Source: Parasponia andersonii (Eukaryota > Streptophyta > Magnoliopsida > Rosales > Cannabaceae). From it: DNA of 64,000 nt. Under the pieces are notes generated by a model. The model did no database searches and was not told where the DNA came from. It saw only the letters and a program-made list of their open reading frames with translations. This document shows, in pieces, positions 1 through 12,315 of this stretch (within the stretch, counting starts at the first letter, position 1; each line of letters opens with the position of its first letter). The stretch lies in contig JXTB01000482.1 in the NCBI GenBank assembly GCA_002914805.1, positions 8,809-72,808 of the forward strand, in the 5' to 3' direction. A program made the translations under genes and the position numbers.

Positions 1-2004
1 AAAAGTTTTTGCTTAGTTTTCTTCAATTTTCAAGAAGAATGTAAATATTTAAAAACACTCTTTTTTTGAGTTTATTATTTTTTTCACTGCAGTTAGATCA
101 AACTTCAACCTATGATATCTAAGGTTAGAATTTTTTTTATAACCTAAAATTTTAACAACTTGTTTATTTATATGTTAAGTTATACTTTGGAAATTTTTAT
201 GATCATAGGGGTTTATTTGTATTCGTTATTAAATTTTTTATTTATATTGTCCTTAATATCAGTGAATCTAATAGACTTAATATTCTCGTTTATTAACGTT
301 CAAATCCCATGCTATTAATATTTTTTCGATTTGAAATTTTATTAGATGTTTATCAATGTGTAATTAGGTTCTCCAAATATTTTTACGATATTTAGAAATT
401 TTTACAATTAAATATGATTTTTGAAATCTTTATTGTTTTGCAGATTTTGGTGCTAATATGAATCCTCATGTAGAATTTCATGAATTTAAAGTACTATCTA
501 CTGGTCTATTTTGGAGTTTATAATTTTTATACATGCTTTATATTTTGTTAAAAATACTTCCATAAAGTTTCAGATTATTTTGATTTAAGAAACAAAATCT
601 ATAAAATTCTATAATAATACACTGGTTTTCAGTTTAACAGTTTTACTGGGTTACAATATTTGGATTCAAAATTATGAAAAATGTACTAAATCTTTTTTAT
701 AAATTATGATAATTTTTTTGATCTTTGATTATATGTTTTAATGAGTTATGCAAATTTTTAGGATAAATCGAATTATATTGTTGAATCTAAAATTATTTAA
801 GTATGCCAAGGTTGCTAAATATTTACAGATTTGGTTTTGTTATGAAAATTATTATGTTATTTTATGTTATGGATATTTTTCAAACATATAAAATATATTT
901 CTTGAGAGCAATGATAGCATGTGTTAATATTTTTTATAATGAATTTTTTTTTCTTTTTTGGCATAAATAATAAAAAAATAAAGGAAAAAGAAGAGGCACG
1001 TGGTTTCAACAAGGTTAGTTATGTGGTGTTTCACTACAAAGTTTTTCTAAGGACTTGAGGTAAGTAAATCTCACCATACATATTTATATGTAAATTTACA
1101 TGCTATTATGTGATGTTATTATGATCATTATGATATGTTGTTATCTGCTATACTATATTAGTTTGCATATTAATTATGACATGAGTATGCATAAGTATTG
1201 CATAAATTGCACAAGAGATTATGATTTTCAAAGAATGATTTTTCTAAAGCACTATGCAGCAAGATTTGGTTCAAAGAAGAATGTTTTTATTTAAGTGTGT
1301 GTCAAGTTCTTGAAAGGAGTATGTGTACCTAACTGAAAGACCTACAGTCACCATGTTAAGAATAAATGTTTAAACTGCGATGCTAGCTATTATAGTATGA
1401 TAGCTATATGAGATCCGAATAGCTACAAGGCCATATGCTTGTCATGACACTATGTTTATGGCTTATCACTTCTGATAGATTTGGCATTACACTATGTTAA
1501 GCTCAAATACGAAAGTTTTATGATGGTAATATTTATAATTAAGATGTTTTTCAAAGAAGGGGTTTCATAGTTATGATTCTTAAAATGTGTTATTCATAAA
1601 ACACGACATTCATTGCATGCATGAGATTTACTTACTGGGCGCAAGCTCATCCCATTCTTTTAAAATTTTCAGATGAGCAATAAATCTTTGGAGGTTGGCT
1701 AGTGGCAGTAGTGGAATTCCTAAACGGCGTTAGGACGTTTTTAATCGACTTTAAGTTTTATTTTCTTGTATTTGGCTTTTGGATTAAAAATTAAGTGTTT
1801 TTAGTTCATAGGTTATTTTGAGTATTAAGTTTTTGTTTTCGATATTTTAATAAGATGTTTTTTTTTAGTTTAAATATTTCTTTTTATTTTTAAAAAAATT
1901 ATTACCAGACATTTTTTTCCATTTTATTTTAGAAGATGAATACAAAAAAAAATAGATTAAACATTTTCTACCTTAGGTGCATATTTAAATTAGGGGATGT
2001 GACA
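1..2004 (+). mobile_element. LTR of a Ty3/gypsy-like element, 5' end outside the window
   Basis: Non-coding AT-rich DNA ending in GGGGATGTGACA at 1993-2004, the same kind of terminus as the LTRs ending at 13978 and 23457. Inside it shows the same order of landmarks as those LTRs: a GAGGTAAGTAAATCTCACC stretch near 1057-1075 and a pyrimidine-rich TTTTAAAATTTTCAG stretch near 1659-1673 followed by a GGTTGGCTAGTGGC tract. No ORF of note is present. The left end (expected TGTAA...) was not found, so the LTR probably starts before base 1. It sits directly in front of, and interrupts, the env-like reading frame that starts at 2005. The family assignment is by resemblance only. Confidence 0.55.
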
Positions 2005-3492
2005 CTGATGATACACCTCCAGCACCTGTTGTAACAAAATCGATGAAAGCCCCAAAATTTGTTGTGGCTGCCAAATCGATTCCATCCTCATCTGTTGTAA
2101 CACTGACAAAAATCAAGAAATCTGGAGGAATGAAATCCGTTGCAGCAAAGGCTGTTTCTTCTAAATCATCAAAACCTAATGATGTTGCAATAACTGTCAA
2201 AGCCACTCCTTCAGTGAAGTCAAAGAATCCTACTCCAAAGAAGACTGAAGCTTTGAAATCTTCAAAGGCTTCTAAAGTTGTTGTAACTACTTCTGAACAA
2301 GTTGCAACAATTGTTGTCTCTATTCCATCTGCCCCTGTTCCCATTACAACAATGCCATCCAAAGCTCAATCCGACATTCTAGAAGTGCCTGAAAGTTCAG
2401 AGAATGGTTATTATGATGAAGCTGAGATTGAAGTGCCTGAATCATCAAATAACAAGGGCAAAGCTATTCAATCCGCACTCCTGAGGGGTATGTTATTTCT
2501 CAAGTCTATTCTACTTTGTTTTATACAATTGAGAATGAAGCTTTGATGGAAAATTATGAAAAAGAACATTTTGGGATGAAAGAAACTTCAATCTGGATTC
2601 ATTTATGTCCTTAGGAATAGTCAAAATTCTTAAGGATATTCAGTGGATGAAAACCGTGACTAGCTTTGAGGGATTTGTTTCTAGAATAGTCCAAGAATTC
2701 TATTGCAATATACATGAAGATATAGCTAACCCTTTGAGTCCTTTTTATCAGAAAGTTTATGTTAGAGGGCATGTATATGATTTTTCTTTCTTGGCTATTG
2801 CTGATTTCTTGAATATCCCTATGGTGGAATTAGATGAGTATGAAAAAGATTTTGCAATTGATAAAGTGGAATCTAAATTACTTGGTGATGCCACTATTTG
2901 GCTGGATGATTCACATACTTTAAAATCTTGTGAGCTGACTTACAAGTATTCTGGTTTGCATAAGATTGCTCAACACAACTAGTGGCCAACAGCTTATCAA
3001 CCCATCATTGCTAAAAATTTCCAATGTTTGTTGTTTGATATTGGCATAAGTTTACAAGTCAATCTTTCTCAAATTATTTTTCATGTGATTTATGATCTTT
3101 GTGGAGGAAGAAAGAAGAATCAAAAGTTGCCATTCCCTAGCCTAATCTATGGGATTCTTCAACAGCAACATCCTTTGAAGCTTCCAAGTGATTTTCTCTC
3201 TCCAATTCTGCCTACTTTTTCTTACATGTTGAAGGAAAAAGGGATTGTTGAACCACCTGTTGCAACAACTGCCAAATCTAAGAAAAAGACAACAGCTGCC
3301 AAAAAGTCTTCTCCTGTTACAACACCTTCTGTTATGGTATCTCAAGAGTCTATGGAGTTGGAGAATTTGAAAGGTGATCAGGTCAAGTAGACTGAGCAAC
3401 TAGAGGCAATTGAAAAAGTGTAAAATGAGATTCTTGATTAGTTGGCAGCCGTTTTTGCTACTGCGTCAGCTGTTGCTCCTCATCCCTCTTGA
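2005..3492 (+). pseudogene. Env-like/plant-transposon-protein ORF of a Sirevirus-type copia element, broken
   Basis: An open frame from 2005 reads into a Lys/Ser/Ala/Thr-rich stretch (Met at 2043), then shifts frame near 2487 and again near 2580. It continues as an ordered domain (2605-2982) containing WMKTVTSFEGFVSRIVQEFY and VYVRGHVYDFSFLAIADFLN, the hallmark of the 'putative plant transposon protein' domain found in env-like ORFs behind pol in plant retroelements. A TAG at 2980-2982 is followed by in-frame continuation to about 3390, ending in another low-complexity K/T/S tail with more stops. The position immediately before a purine tract and an LTR fits the env-like ORF of Sireviruses. 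The reading frame is truncated at its 5' side by the LTR ending at 2004. Function in the element is unknown. Two frameshifts and several stops make it a pseudogene. Confidence 0.7.
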
Positions 3493-3703
3493 TCTTCCTA
3501 ACCTGAAGTACCAGCATCTCCACCTGTTGCAATAAGTCCAGAAAAATAGGCCAAGAAACACTATAAGAAGATGCAGCTTTGATTATTTTTGTTTGCTTTG
3601 CAAAAACTTGCTGCATGGACTTTATTTCTTTCTTTTGTTTCCAGAAACTAGATTTCATTTGTTTTGGAGTTAAGACTTTATGTTTGGTTTGTTATTTTAC
3701 TTT

Positions 3704-3959
3704 AGCCCTCTTTTGACAAAAAGGGAGAGATCATGAGAAGATTTTTTTTTTCTTTCTAAATATCTGTTTGGAGATCATGTGATATTATTTTCAAGAGGAG
3801 CTTTCTATGATTTATATCACATTCTTAGTATTGTGATTTTCATAGGGAGTAAGTTGTTTTTAATGAGGAAATTTAACCATCTATTTTGCAGTTGTTATAC
3901 TTGAGTTCTTTGTGTTCTTTCTCATGTTGATTTTGCCAAAAGAATGCCAAAGGGGAGAT
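3704..3959 (+). other. Retroelement 3' untranslated region with polypurine tracts
   Basis: Between the env-like pseudogene and the LTR there are two purine-rich runs: ACAAAAAGGGAGAG at about 3716-3729 and CCAAAGGGGAGA at about 3947-3958. The second lies directly before the LTR start and is the expected plus-strand primer site. Duplicate purine tracts before the 3' LTR are common in Sireviruses. Confidence 0.55.
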
Positions 3960-5334
3960 TTTTAGGTCCAAGAGCTTGGCATTCTAAGTAGCAAAGTTTT
4001 GAGAGCTCACGTTGATAAAAAGAAGAAGATATTATTATAATAAGTCTGAAGTTGTTATAACAAGTATGATGTTATTACAACAAGTGTTGGTTTTACAATA
4101 ACTGAAACTCGCGTTTTTTTTAATATGGAAACTTTTTAGAATGTGCCCAAACATGTTTTATTTCCATATTTGATGATTCTAGTGATAATATAGGTGAAAT
4201 ATAAATAGAATTTCGTGCATAGTTATATAGGATATTTTTCCTATTAATTTTCAATCAATTCTTTTTATATTTACCATATATATCATTGATTATTTCCTCA
4301 TCTTTTTGTCTTTGATTGATATCTGATTACATCTTTTTAATCAATGAATTTGGACAGGATTCTAAAGAGAATTTATAAGGATTTTCGTCCTTAATTATTG
4401 CTAGAAATTTGCCCATCAATTAATTAAGTTTCTTCTAGTTAATTGATTTGATTTGATGAGTTGTTGTGATCAGATTTCTTGATCTGTTACAACAACTCCA
4501 GATATTTAAGGAAAGATTGGTTAATTTTCTTAAATCTTAGTTTTTGATTGATATTAATTCAGATATAATTTTCTAGGTTAATTATCAATCTTTGGCAGGT
4601 TAAATGAAGTTATCCAGCTATCTAAAATGTGTCCAAACCAAATCAAAGGAACAATCATGAATCTAGACATTTTCCTAGTAATTATTTAGAAAGTTGTTGT
4701 AACAAACTTTCTGGTTGATTACAATATTTATGGAAAGATTTTGATTTTGTTATTAACTCTTTCCTTATTTGATTTCAGTCTATTCATACTACAATGGACG
4801 ATCAAGGGAGCTGGAATTCACCTATAAAAGCTCTACTACTCCAAAGAATTATTTATGCACTTCATTGAGAGAAATATACTTAGAGAGAGCTTTTGTTTGT
4901 AAGGTATAGAGTATGTTCTATGGCCATTGAGTGACTTAGAGAGCTTTAGAGTTTCCTAGGTACTTTGTTTAAGTACATCTTATTCTTCGGGAGGAAGAAC
5001 AATACGTCTTTGGGAGTAGACAAATCCAGACCAATGAAGGTAGTTCACGTGTAAAAGATCAACAAGACGAGAGAAGCTCGCTAAACAATATTAGTAAAGT
5101 CATTATAATAATACATTGCGACAATTGAAAAGATGAAATCTTTTATTGCGTTAGTCAATTGGTGTTTGTAATTTTTATACCTTACTAATTTGTTTAATCT
5201 CTGGGTGTGGCCCCCGTAGAGTAGGAGAGATCCGAACCACGTTAAAAACATCTCAAGCTCATTCTTTATTTTCTTTTTCTTGTTGCAACATATACACTCA
5301 TTGTTGCAACAACTTTATATATATGTGTTACAAC
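3960..5334 (+). mobile_element. 3' LTR of the Sirevirus-like copia element
   Basis: Begins right after the purine tract with TTTTAGGTCCAAGAGC, apparently a mutated TGTTAGG start. A TATA motif (CTATAAAAGCTC, near 4821) precedes a transcribed region. Near 5207-5250 it contains the string GGGTGTGGCCCCCGTAGAG followed by ATCCGAACCACGTTAAA, which resembles the conserved R/U5 segment of Sirevirus LTRs. The exact 3' end is uncertain: candidate ...ACA ends occur near 5289 and 5331. No partner LTR is inside the window. Confidence 0.55.
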
Positions 5335-6168
5335 ATAATTAATTAATTATTAAAATTAATCAATTAGTTAATTATTTGGTAATACTTAAAAGAGATCTTT
5401 CAGAAGCCTCTAAAGAGGTGGAACTACGTAGCCAATAGTAGAACTGGATCACAAAACTTTATATTAAAAGAAAAGACAACATATGAATGACAAGCTAAGA
5501 CATAAAAGCTTCCATATCCGTGAAGCAACAAGTAAAAGAAAAAGAAGATTAAATGAAATAATCACGAGGGAAAGGGAGAACAACAAAATTCTACCAAAGA
5601 TGTGTAGTATGTTAATTCTTTCCAATATAAGAATTAAAATTAAGTAATATAACTCAATTCTTAATATTAATACTTACTAGTTGATCGTATTTAGATCTTA
5701 ATCGTTAGTATTTGATTATACTTGATTTCATGAGTTATATCCTTTTGACTTGTTAAAAGACTAATTTTTATTCTGAACGAAGTGAATTCTGATATCTTAG
5801 AAGTTACTATTTATGAATTGACAGAAACATTAAATAGTTAAAAATACTATAAATTAATGTCACTTTTGACTCTTGAAATAATAAAGTTTAAGATCTTAGT
5901 ATTCACTTTGTGAATAGTCAATACTTTTATCTAATGACCATTATGAGCAAAATTAGTAACAATATTATTATTTGATAGAAAGATAATAATTCAAAAATAA
6001 ATATGTGTTAGACGGATATTATTACAATTTCACATATCCAAGTGCAATATTGTATAGAGATCTCAAATTTAGTATAGAATTTACTAGATAAATCATTTAG
6101 TTAAGAATAGTCGATTAAATCTTTAAAAAAGTACGATACTTAAGAGAGCAATATTGTATTTTTAGTGT
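5335..6168. other. Unassigned AT-rich spacer
   Basis: No ORF, RNA gene or recognisable repeat was found between the LTR and the hAT element. The last eight bases (TTTAGTGT, 6161-6168) are the left target-site copy of the hAT insertion. Confidence 0.5.
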
Positions 6169-6541
6169 CAGCGACGAGTGACAGAATCAGTGAAGGCCCA
6201 ATGGAGCTCTAACCGCACTCAATATTTTATTCTCTTTTATAATTATATATTTTTATTATTAAAATAGTATAAAGATTACTACTGGCCCCCATAATGAATT
6301 TGAATAAAAAAATAATACTAGGCCCCACAAAAAAATTAAAAAGTTATTTCCACCTTAGTCCAAACACATCTGTGTCCCAACCCAATAGATAATGCCAAAT
6401 AATTGAACTTTTTTTGTTTAGTTGTGAATTAAATATTAATAAATTAAAATTATTTATATTAAATATTTTTTTGAGTGGAATCATTAAGCACTTACAGCTT
6501 AGTGCTTACCTTAGTGCTTAGGCAAGGAAGCGGCAGTAAGG

Positions 6542-6621
6542 AACAGCCGAACAACGGAATAGGGAAAGGAAAATGTTTCATAACAGCCAAACAACGGAAC
6601 AGGGAAAGGGAAATGTTTCAT
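6542..6621 (+). repeat. 40-bp tandem duplication in the hAT 5' region
   Basis: Two adjacent 40-bp units (6542-6581 and 6582-6621) that begin AACAGCC and end AATGTTTCAT, differing at about three positions. They lie in the untranslated 5' part of the hAT element. Confidence 0.9.
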
Positions 6622-7282
6622 ACTTTAGGCAATTATATTAGTATCATTGTATGAGTAGTCTTTGTTTCTTCGATCTCCTTTTAGAAGAGGATTTTTTCAG
6701 AATATTGGCAAGTAGGCACATGACAAGAGAGGTTAGTTACAAACAAAACTTGCTTTTTATTATTTTTTTGTCTAATTATATTGTTAACTCTTAACTTACT
6801 TTATGTTTTTTTTACTGTATTGCAGGTATTATCGTCAATTTACCGTTCTTTACTTGTTTAGTTGAGTGAATTATATTTTATATTTATTTTGGACAAGCAT
6901 TCCCCATCGACCGTCGTTTCTTTCTCCTTTATTTTATTTTAATTTTTTTAAGTTTGTTTCTTTATCTTTTGAATGATTAATTGATTATTATATTCTTTTA
7001 TCAATAGTATACTAATATTGCTTGTATCTATTTTAAAATTTTGATAGTTTGTCTTTTTTACCTTTTTTCTTAGGACTATTTTTGTTTCAATAAAGCTTAA
7101 CGATATTATTTTTGTGCTATAACTTTTATGCCTATCAAAAAGCTAGTTTATCAACGTAGCAATCACAATCAGCATAGTTTGATTCTTTTGTCAATATATA
7201 TTTACTAGAGCATGTGAATATGTAGGATATTAAGAACTATACTTTAACAAGAGATTTTTTAATTTTAATTGAATAGTTGTAA

Positions 7283-9623
7283 AAAGATATTTCAAAAAAA
7301 AGTTAGAGTCACCAAATCCTACGGAACAAAACGATGATGAGATGAAATCAAGCAATTTTTTTTTATGAACTTCCAACAGATCCTAAGTTAAGAACTCCAA
7401 TTTTAGAGTAGAATCCTAATATTCATGATTAAGTTTGAAGAACATATATCCAGAAGGGTCTAGGTTCCATGTTAACCTCGGGATCACAAATTTCCGTTGA
7501 CATAATTTGGAAAGCAATCAAGGAGATTCAATTACGCATGGTTTGATGAATATGCTAATTGGTTAGAATATAATATATCAAAAGACATTGTTTTTTGCCT
7601 ATGTTGTTACCTTTTTAAACCAATTCTTGGAGAACAAGCCGGTGGTAATTCTTTTATTGATAAAGGATTTTCAAACTTTTAAAAGAAAGATAGACTACAA
7701 ATTCATATTGGAGGCCCTAATAGTACTCATAACTAAAATTGGAGAAAGTGTGAAGCCGTGACGAAGTAAAAGTAACATATTCAAACAATTTTCTAGAAGC
7801 ATTCAGAACAAACTCGTAGTGATTATCAGATTCGTTTTGAATGTTTCAATTGATTGCGTTTGTTTTCTTTTACAATGAGGGCTTGCTTTTCGTGGAGATG
7901 ACAAATCAGAATTTTCAAGCAACTAAGGTAACATTCTCGAATTTCTACAGTTTCTAACTGATTACAATGTGAAATAAAAGCTGTTACACTGAAAAATACT
8001 TCTGATAATTTGAAATTAACGTCACCCGCTATTTAAAAGAAATTGTTAAAGTTGTAACAGTTGAAACTATTAATGTTATTATCAGTGATACGGGTGATGC
8101 ATTATTTTCCATTTTGGTGGATGAATCTTGTGATGTTTCAATGAAGGAGCAGATAGCTGTTTGTGTTGCGTTATGTGGATAAAAGTGGATATGTAATTGA
8201 GCATTTTATAGGGATTGAACATATTGCCAATACTATAGCTTTATCACTTAAGGATGCTATCAATAAATTATTTTTCTGGCATAGACTAAGCATATCTAGA
8301 ATACAGAGTCAATGTTAGGATGGGGCAACTAATATGCAAGGCGAGTTTAATGGTCTTAAAATACTTGTTTTGAGGGAAGATCTATATGCTTTTTATGTTT
8401 ATTGTTTTGCTCATTAACTTCAGCTTACTCTTATAGTTGTAACAAAGAAACATGTCCAAGTTATATCACTTTTTAGTTGGGTTGCTAATATTGTAAATGT
8501 TCTCGGAGCTTCATCTAAATGTTATGATATTCTTCGAGAAAAGCAAAATGATGTAATTGTTGAAGTACATATCAATAGTGATATCTTAAGTGGGCGAGGC
8601 CTCAATCAAGAAATTGTTCTTAAGCGTCTTGGTGATACTCGTTAGGGCTCACATTATAGTGTATTACTTACCTTGCTTACCATGTTCTCAGCAGTAATTG
8701 ATGTCCTTGATATAGTTGCAGATGATGGAACAAACTCAGAACAAAAACTTGAGGCATATAATTTATTGGAACTGATATTGTCATTTAATTTTGTATTTAG
8801 TCTATATTTGATGAAGATGCTATTGGAAATTGCAAATGAATTATCAAGAGTATTACAGAGGAGAGATCAAGATATTGTAACTGCAATGGACTTAGGGAAA
8901 TTACGCAAGCAGAGATTGTAAATAATAAAAGACAACGGATGAGATTCTTTTCTCGACTAAGTCTCTATTTTTTGTGGAAAATATGATATTATTGTTCCTA
9001 ACATAGATTATCTATTTGTAACTAGAGGTCGTACAAGATGTAGAGCTTAAGAAATTACAAATTTGGATTATTTTCACATGGAGTTAATACTGTCATTAAT
9101 ATGTAACTTCAATAGTTAAATGACAGTTTCAAAGAGATAAACACTGAGTTACTTCTTTGTATAGCATGCTTAAGTCCAAATGATTTATTCTTTACTTTTG
9201 ATAAGAAAAAGTTAATTCACCTTGCTAAGTTTTATCCCAAGATTTTTCTGCTATAGAACTCAGGGTACTCGATAGTCAATTGGAAACTTACATTATTGAC
9301 ATGCGTTCAAGTGAATATTTATTGGGACTGAAAAGTATTAGTGATCTAGTACAAAAAAGGCATAGACAAACAAAAATATTGTATGCCCATTGGTGTATCA
9401 ACTTGTGACACTTGCATTACTTCTACCAATTGTTACTGCTAGTATAGTGAGAGTATTTTCAAGTATGAATTTTGTGAAGAATTGATTATGTAATCGAATG
9501 AAAGATCAGTGGTTGAATGATATTTTACTTTTGTATATTGAAAAAGACATCTTTAGTAGCCTTAACAATGAGATTATTATGCAATACTTTCAAGGCATAT
9601 AAAATCGTCAAGGACAATTGTAA
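7283..9623 (+). pseudogene. hAT transposase, ZMYM1/TTF-type (DUF4371 family), degenerate
   Basis: Read across frameshifts and stops, the segment gives the full order of a plant 'zinc finger MYM-type protein 1-like' transposase. First comes the TTF zinc-finger region with ISKDIVFCLCCYLFKP and GEQAGGNSFIDKGF (7580-7690). Next is the DUF4371/RNase H-fold core (about 7800-8930), with VDESCDVSMKEQ near 8120, the NMQGEFNGL region near 8335 and FSAVIDVLDIVADDGTNSEQ in the only long open piece (8673-8921). Last is the C-terminal hAT dimerisation region with NRLCNRMKDQWLNDILL, ending at TAA 9621-9623. At least ten inactivating changes are visible. When intact such proteins cut and paste the element; this copy cannot. 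Confidence 0.85.
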
Positions 9624-9707
9624 TATTTCTTATTAATTTTGATTTAAAATTTATTTTAATTATAGCCCCCACTACTGGAAAATCTTGATTCCATCACTGT
9701 TTAGTAG

Positions 9708-11645
9708 ATTGACCCATTTACTAATAGTAATTAGATAAATACCATAAATATGAGTTATTATTATATTTATGAACTATTGCAACTTAAGTTAATAGTTTAA
9801 GCCTCGTATATATCAAATATATATGAGTGACAAACACCAATGACAAAAGCATTGACCCAAAATTTGAGAGATACACTTGTATGAAAGAGAGTTGTCAATA
9901 TCAATTCTATACCTTCAAATCCTTACGCGATCCAGATTGAATCCCTCCATCTAATTTCCCTGCATCAACCCAAATCAAAATTGAAAATTTGTTTCCTGAT
10001 ATCTCGTACTATACTTCTTGCTTGAAAATAACCACTAAGAAAATTCTCAAGAAAGATTTGAGGGGTTATAATGATCTTACTTAAAATCCAATTTCCTTAG
10101 ACAAAATTTACTAAAACTACTACTAAGATCTATTATACCGAAGAACCTTATTCTAATACCACTTATTGGGGATTTGACTAACCCAGATTCACCGATTCTA
10201 AGATCTTTCTTCAAATAAATATTAAAATAACAAATAAATAAAATTATATAATAAAAATAATCACCACGATATAAGAGAATAAGTAGAAAACTTTCCAATC
10301 AATAAAAAATTCATTTCCATCAAATTAGAATTCCAATATATGAAAAATTTCTACAATCATATTAATTTCCATCTTTTCTACCTAATGATTTCCCAATATA
10401 CCCAAGCACTCTCACAAATACCCCTCCTCATATCTTTCTCATCTCTTTGAAACAACTTACTCTTACATAAAAAAATACAATAAAATAAAATAAAAAATAA
10501 GAGAACTCTCATCCCTCTACTTCTTGGAAGGAAAACATAAAGAGACTATTGTGTAATTTGCTAGTATACAAAAATGTGACAAGTAATATAGAGTAAGTAT
10601 AAGTATCATTCCACAAAAACTGTTGGTTAACTACCAAAATTGTGCTAACCTTAATTTATTTGAAGTAAATGACTAGATATAGATTATATAAAACTAAATG
10701 CAATTAAAATAATGAAAATGAAAATTAAATGAGAACGAGAATTAAACGAGGTTTTAATCAATCAAAGCAAACTTTTAGGATTTCGGAAGTCATCTTAATC
10801 AATCCACTCAAAATTATCTGTCTCATTAGTCTAAAATATTCTAGTTGATAGTCGAGATTCCTTATTTTTTTCACTAGTCTCTTCCAAGGTCTAACAAAAG
10901 TACTCTTAATTATCAACCTATCATATTTATTGTTCTGTGTAAACTCATATAGAGACTATACAAACTATGTAAGTATATTCGTATTTTACATGTAATTCAT
11001 GACTTTTAACTTAATAAACTAGACACATGAATCTCTTTTCAGTTTCAAGAAAATGACTAAATTGAAAAATGTTAGACATCCAAAGAATTGAAAATAACAT
11101 GAAAAAGAAACTAGTTATAAATTTGGCCTATTTCATATGGGAAGCGCCACCAAATTGAAATTTATTTACGAGGGATTTGAAATGTTACATATTGAGCTAA
11201 TTTGTAACTAAGAAGATAATGTCCTTATATAGGAGTCAATTATATAAGTCAAGCCTCTCCTCTTTTTCATCTTTTGGATTTTGGAGGAGTCAAGCCTCTC
11301 TTCTTTTTCATCTTTGGGACTTTGGACCTCTTCCATAATTTTATTTATTTAGCTAAAATCCAACAGAGAAAACGACAAGCACTAGAAAATTGTAAAGTAA
11401 ATACTTTATTTACATTGAGAAAGAGTGCGTGCAGCTGTTGTTTTTCCCTCATGAACTTTTTCATTATCCAGTTTCTTAACGGCAGCTTCTAAATTTGTAT
11501 GAAATTATGAAAACTATTAATGACGTAGCAATTTTTTATTGGACGAACAGAGGACTGGACAGAGAATTTTGACAGATAATTCTCGGACGGACAGTCGACA
11601 TCCGTATTATATAAGGCATGAATAAGGCTTTACAAAATTTATAAT
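9708..11645. other. Unassigned AT-rich region
   Basis: No supported gene. Short ORFs on both strands have no recognisable domains and the composition of random AT-rich DNA. A short direct repeat of the phrase 'GTCAAGCCTCTCYTCTTTTTCATCTTT' type occurs near 11250-11315. Some of this may be decayed LTR sequence, but I cannot assign it. Confidence 0.4.
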
Positions 11646-11649
11646 TTGG

Positions 11650-12315
11650 TACGCTCATTTACTTTACTACGAAGCAAGTTATTACTTCAATTTCACTAAC
11701 TGGCAACTTGGAAAGGATATTGGTTAATTGGTCATTAGTAGTACTACAACTTTTCTTGGTCGAGGGCGAATGCCTTCTTAGGAGTAGAATTTTTTTCTTT
11801 TCCTTTCGGATTGGGCTTAGCCATCTCCTTAGAAGTATCAACATCCATAAGGTTTGCCTCAGTTTTCTTTTTTAGAAGGATCATTTCAGCCATTTGGAGT
11901 ACATGCATAAGACCAGTCAATGAATACTCTTTTGGTTCAACGTATAATCTAGCTGAAAACTAGTGAAATGTATCAGTAAGCTGAAAACTAGTGAAATGTA
12001 TCAGTAAGCGAGTTTATAATCATATCAATTTGATTCTTGTTTTCGATTTCTACTCTATTAATTTCATTAAAATTAAGGCGACCAATCACCTTAAGTATAT
12101 AATTCTTAACTGGTTAACCAAGTTTCATTTTGAGATTAATGATAACAGTAGTTGCTTCACTCCCAGCTTGTCGTGATTTATCAGTAAACATCTCTTGCCA
12201 ATTGTCCATCATCATAATTGCAGTTTCCATTCTTTGATGTTGTTGTTGCAACACCTCAGACAATGAATCAAGGATATAACATTTTGCCACATCATTTGAA
12301 TCCTACCATTTTAGG
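11650..12315 (-). pseudogene. Ty1/copia gag fragment
   Basis: On the minus strand the reading frame runs DVAKCYILDSLSEVLQQQHQ, then NWQEMF, then IGRLNFNEINRVEIENKNQI, DMIINSLTDTF, and a lysine-rich tail. This is the order and wording of the copia gag (UBN2/retrotran_gag) core. Several stops and shifts are present, and the 28-bp duplication at 11953-12008 interrupts the region after SLTDTF. No protease or pol follows, so it is an isolated fragment. It abuts the truncated LTR that begins near 12316. Confidence 0.75.
11953..12008. repeat. 28-bp tandem duplication inside the copia gag relict
   Basis: Two identical 28-bp units (11953-11980, 11981-12008), each starting CTGAAAACTAGTG. The perfect identity marks a recent duplication in old DNA. 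Confidence 0.95.

Larger units (their letters stand above)
6169..9699 (+). mobile_element. hAT-superfamily DNA transposon, 3.5 kb, decayed
   Basis: The right end, read on the minus strand, is CAGTGATGGAATCAAGATTT, a typical hAT terminus. The left end is CAGCGACGAGTGACAGAATC, an imperfect match. The flanks are TTTAGTGT (6161-6168) and TTTAGTAG (9700-9707), a 6/8 match that fits the 8-bp target duplication of hAT elements. Subterminal GGCCC/GCCCCC blocks occur at both ends. Inside is a degenerate ZMYM1-like transposase. The age is considerable: the transposase has many stops and shifts, and the target duplications have diverged. Confidence 0.85.

Noticed and set aside
1985..2362. 125-codon minus-strand ORF
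   Set aside because: It is the shadow of the low-complexity K/S/T env-like frame on the plus strand.
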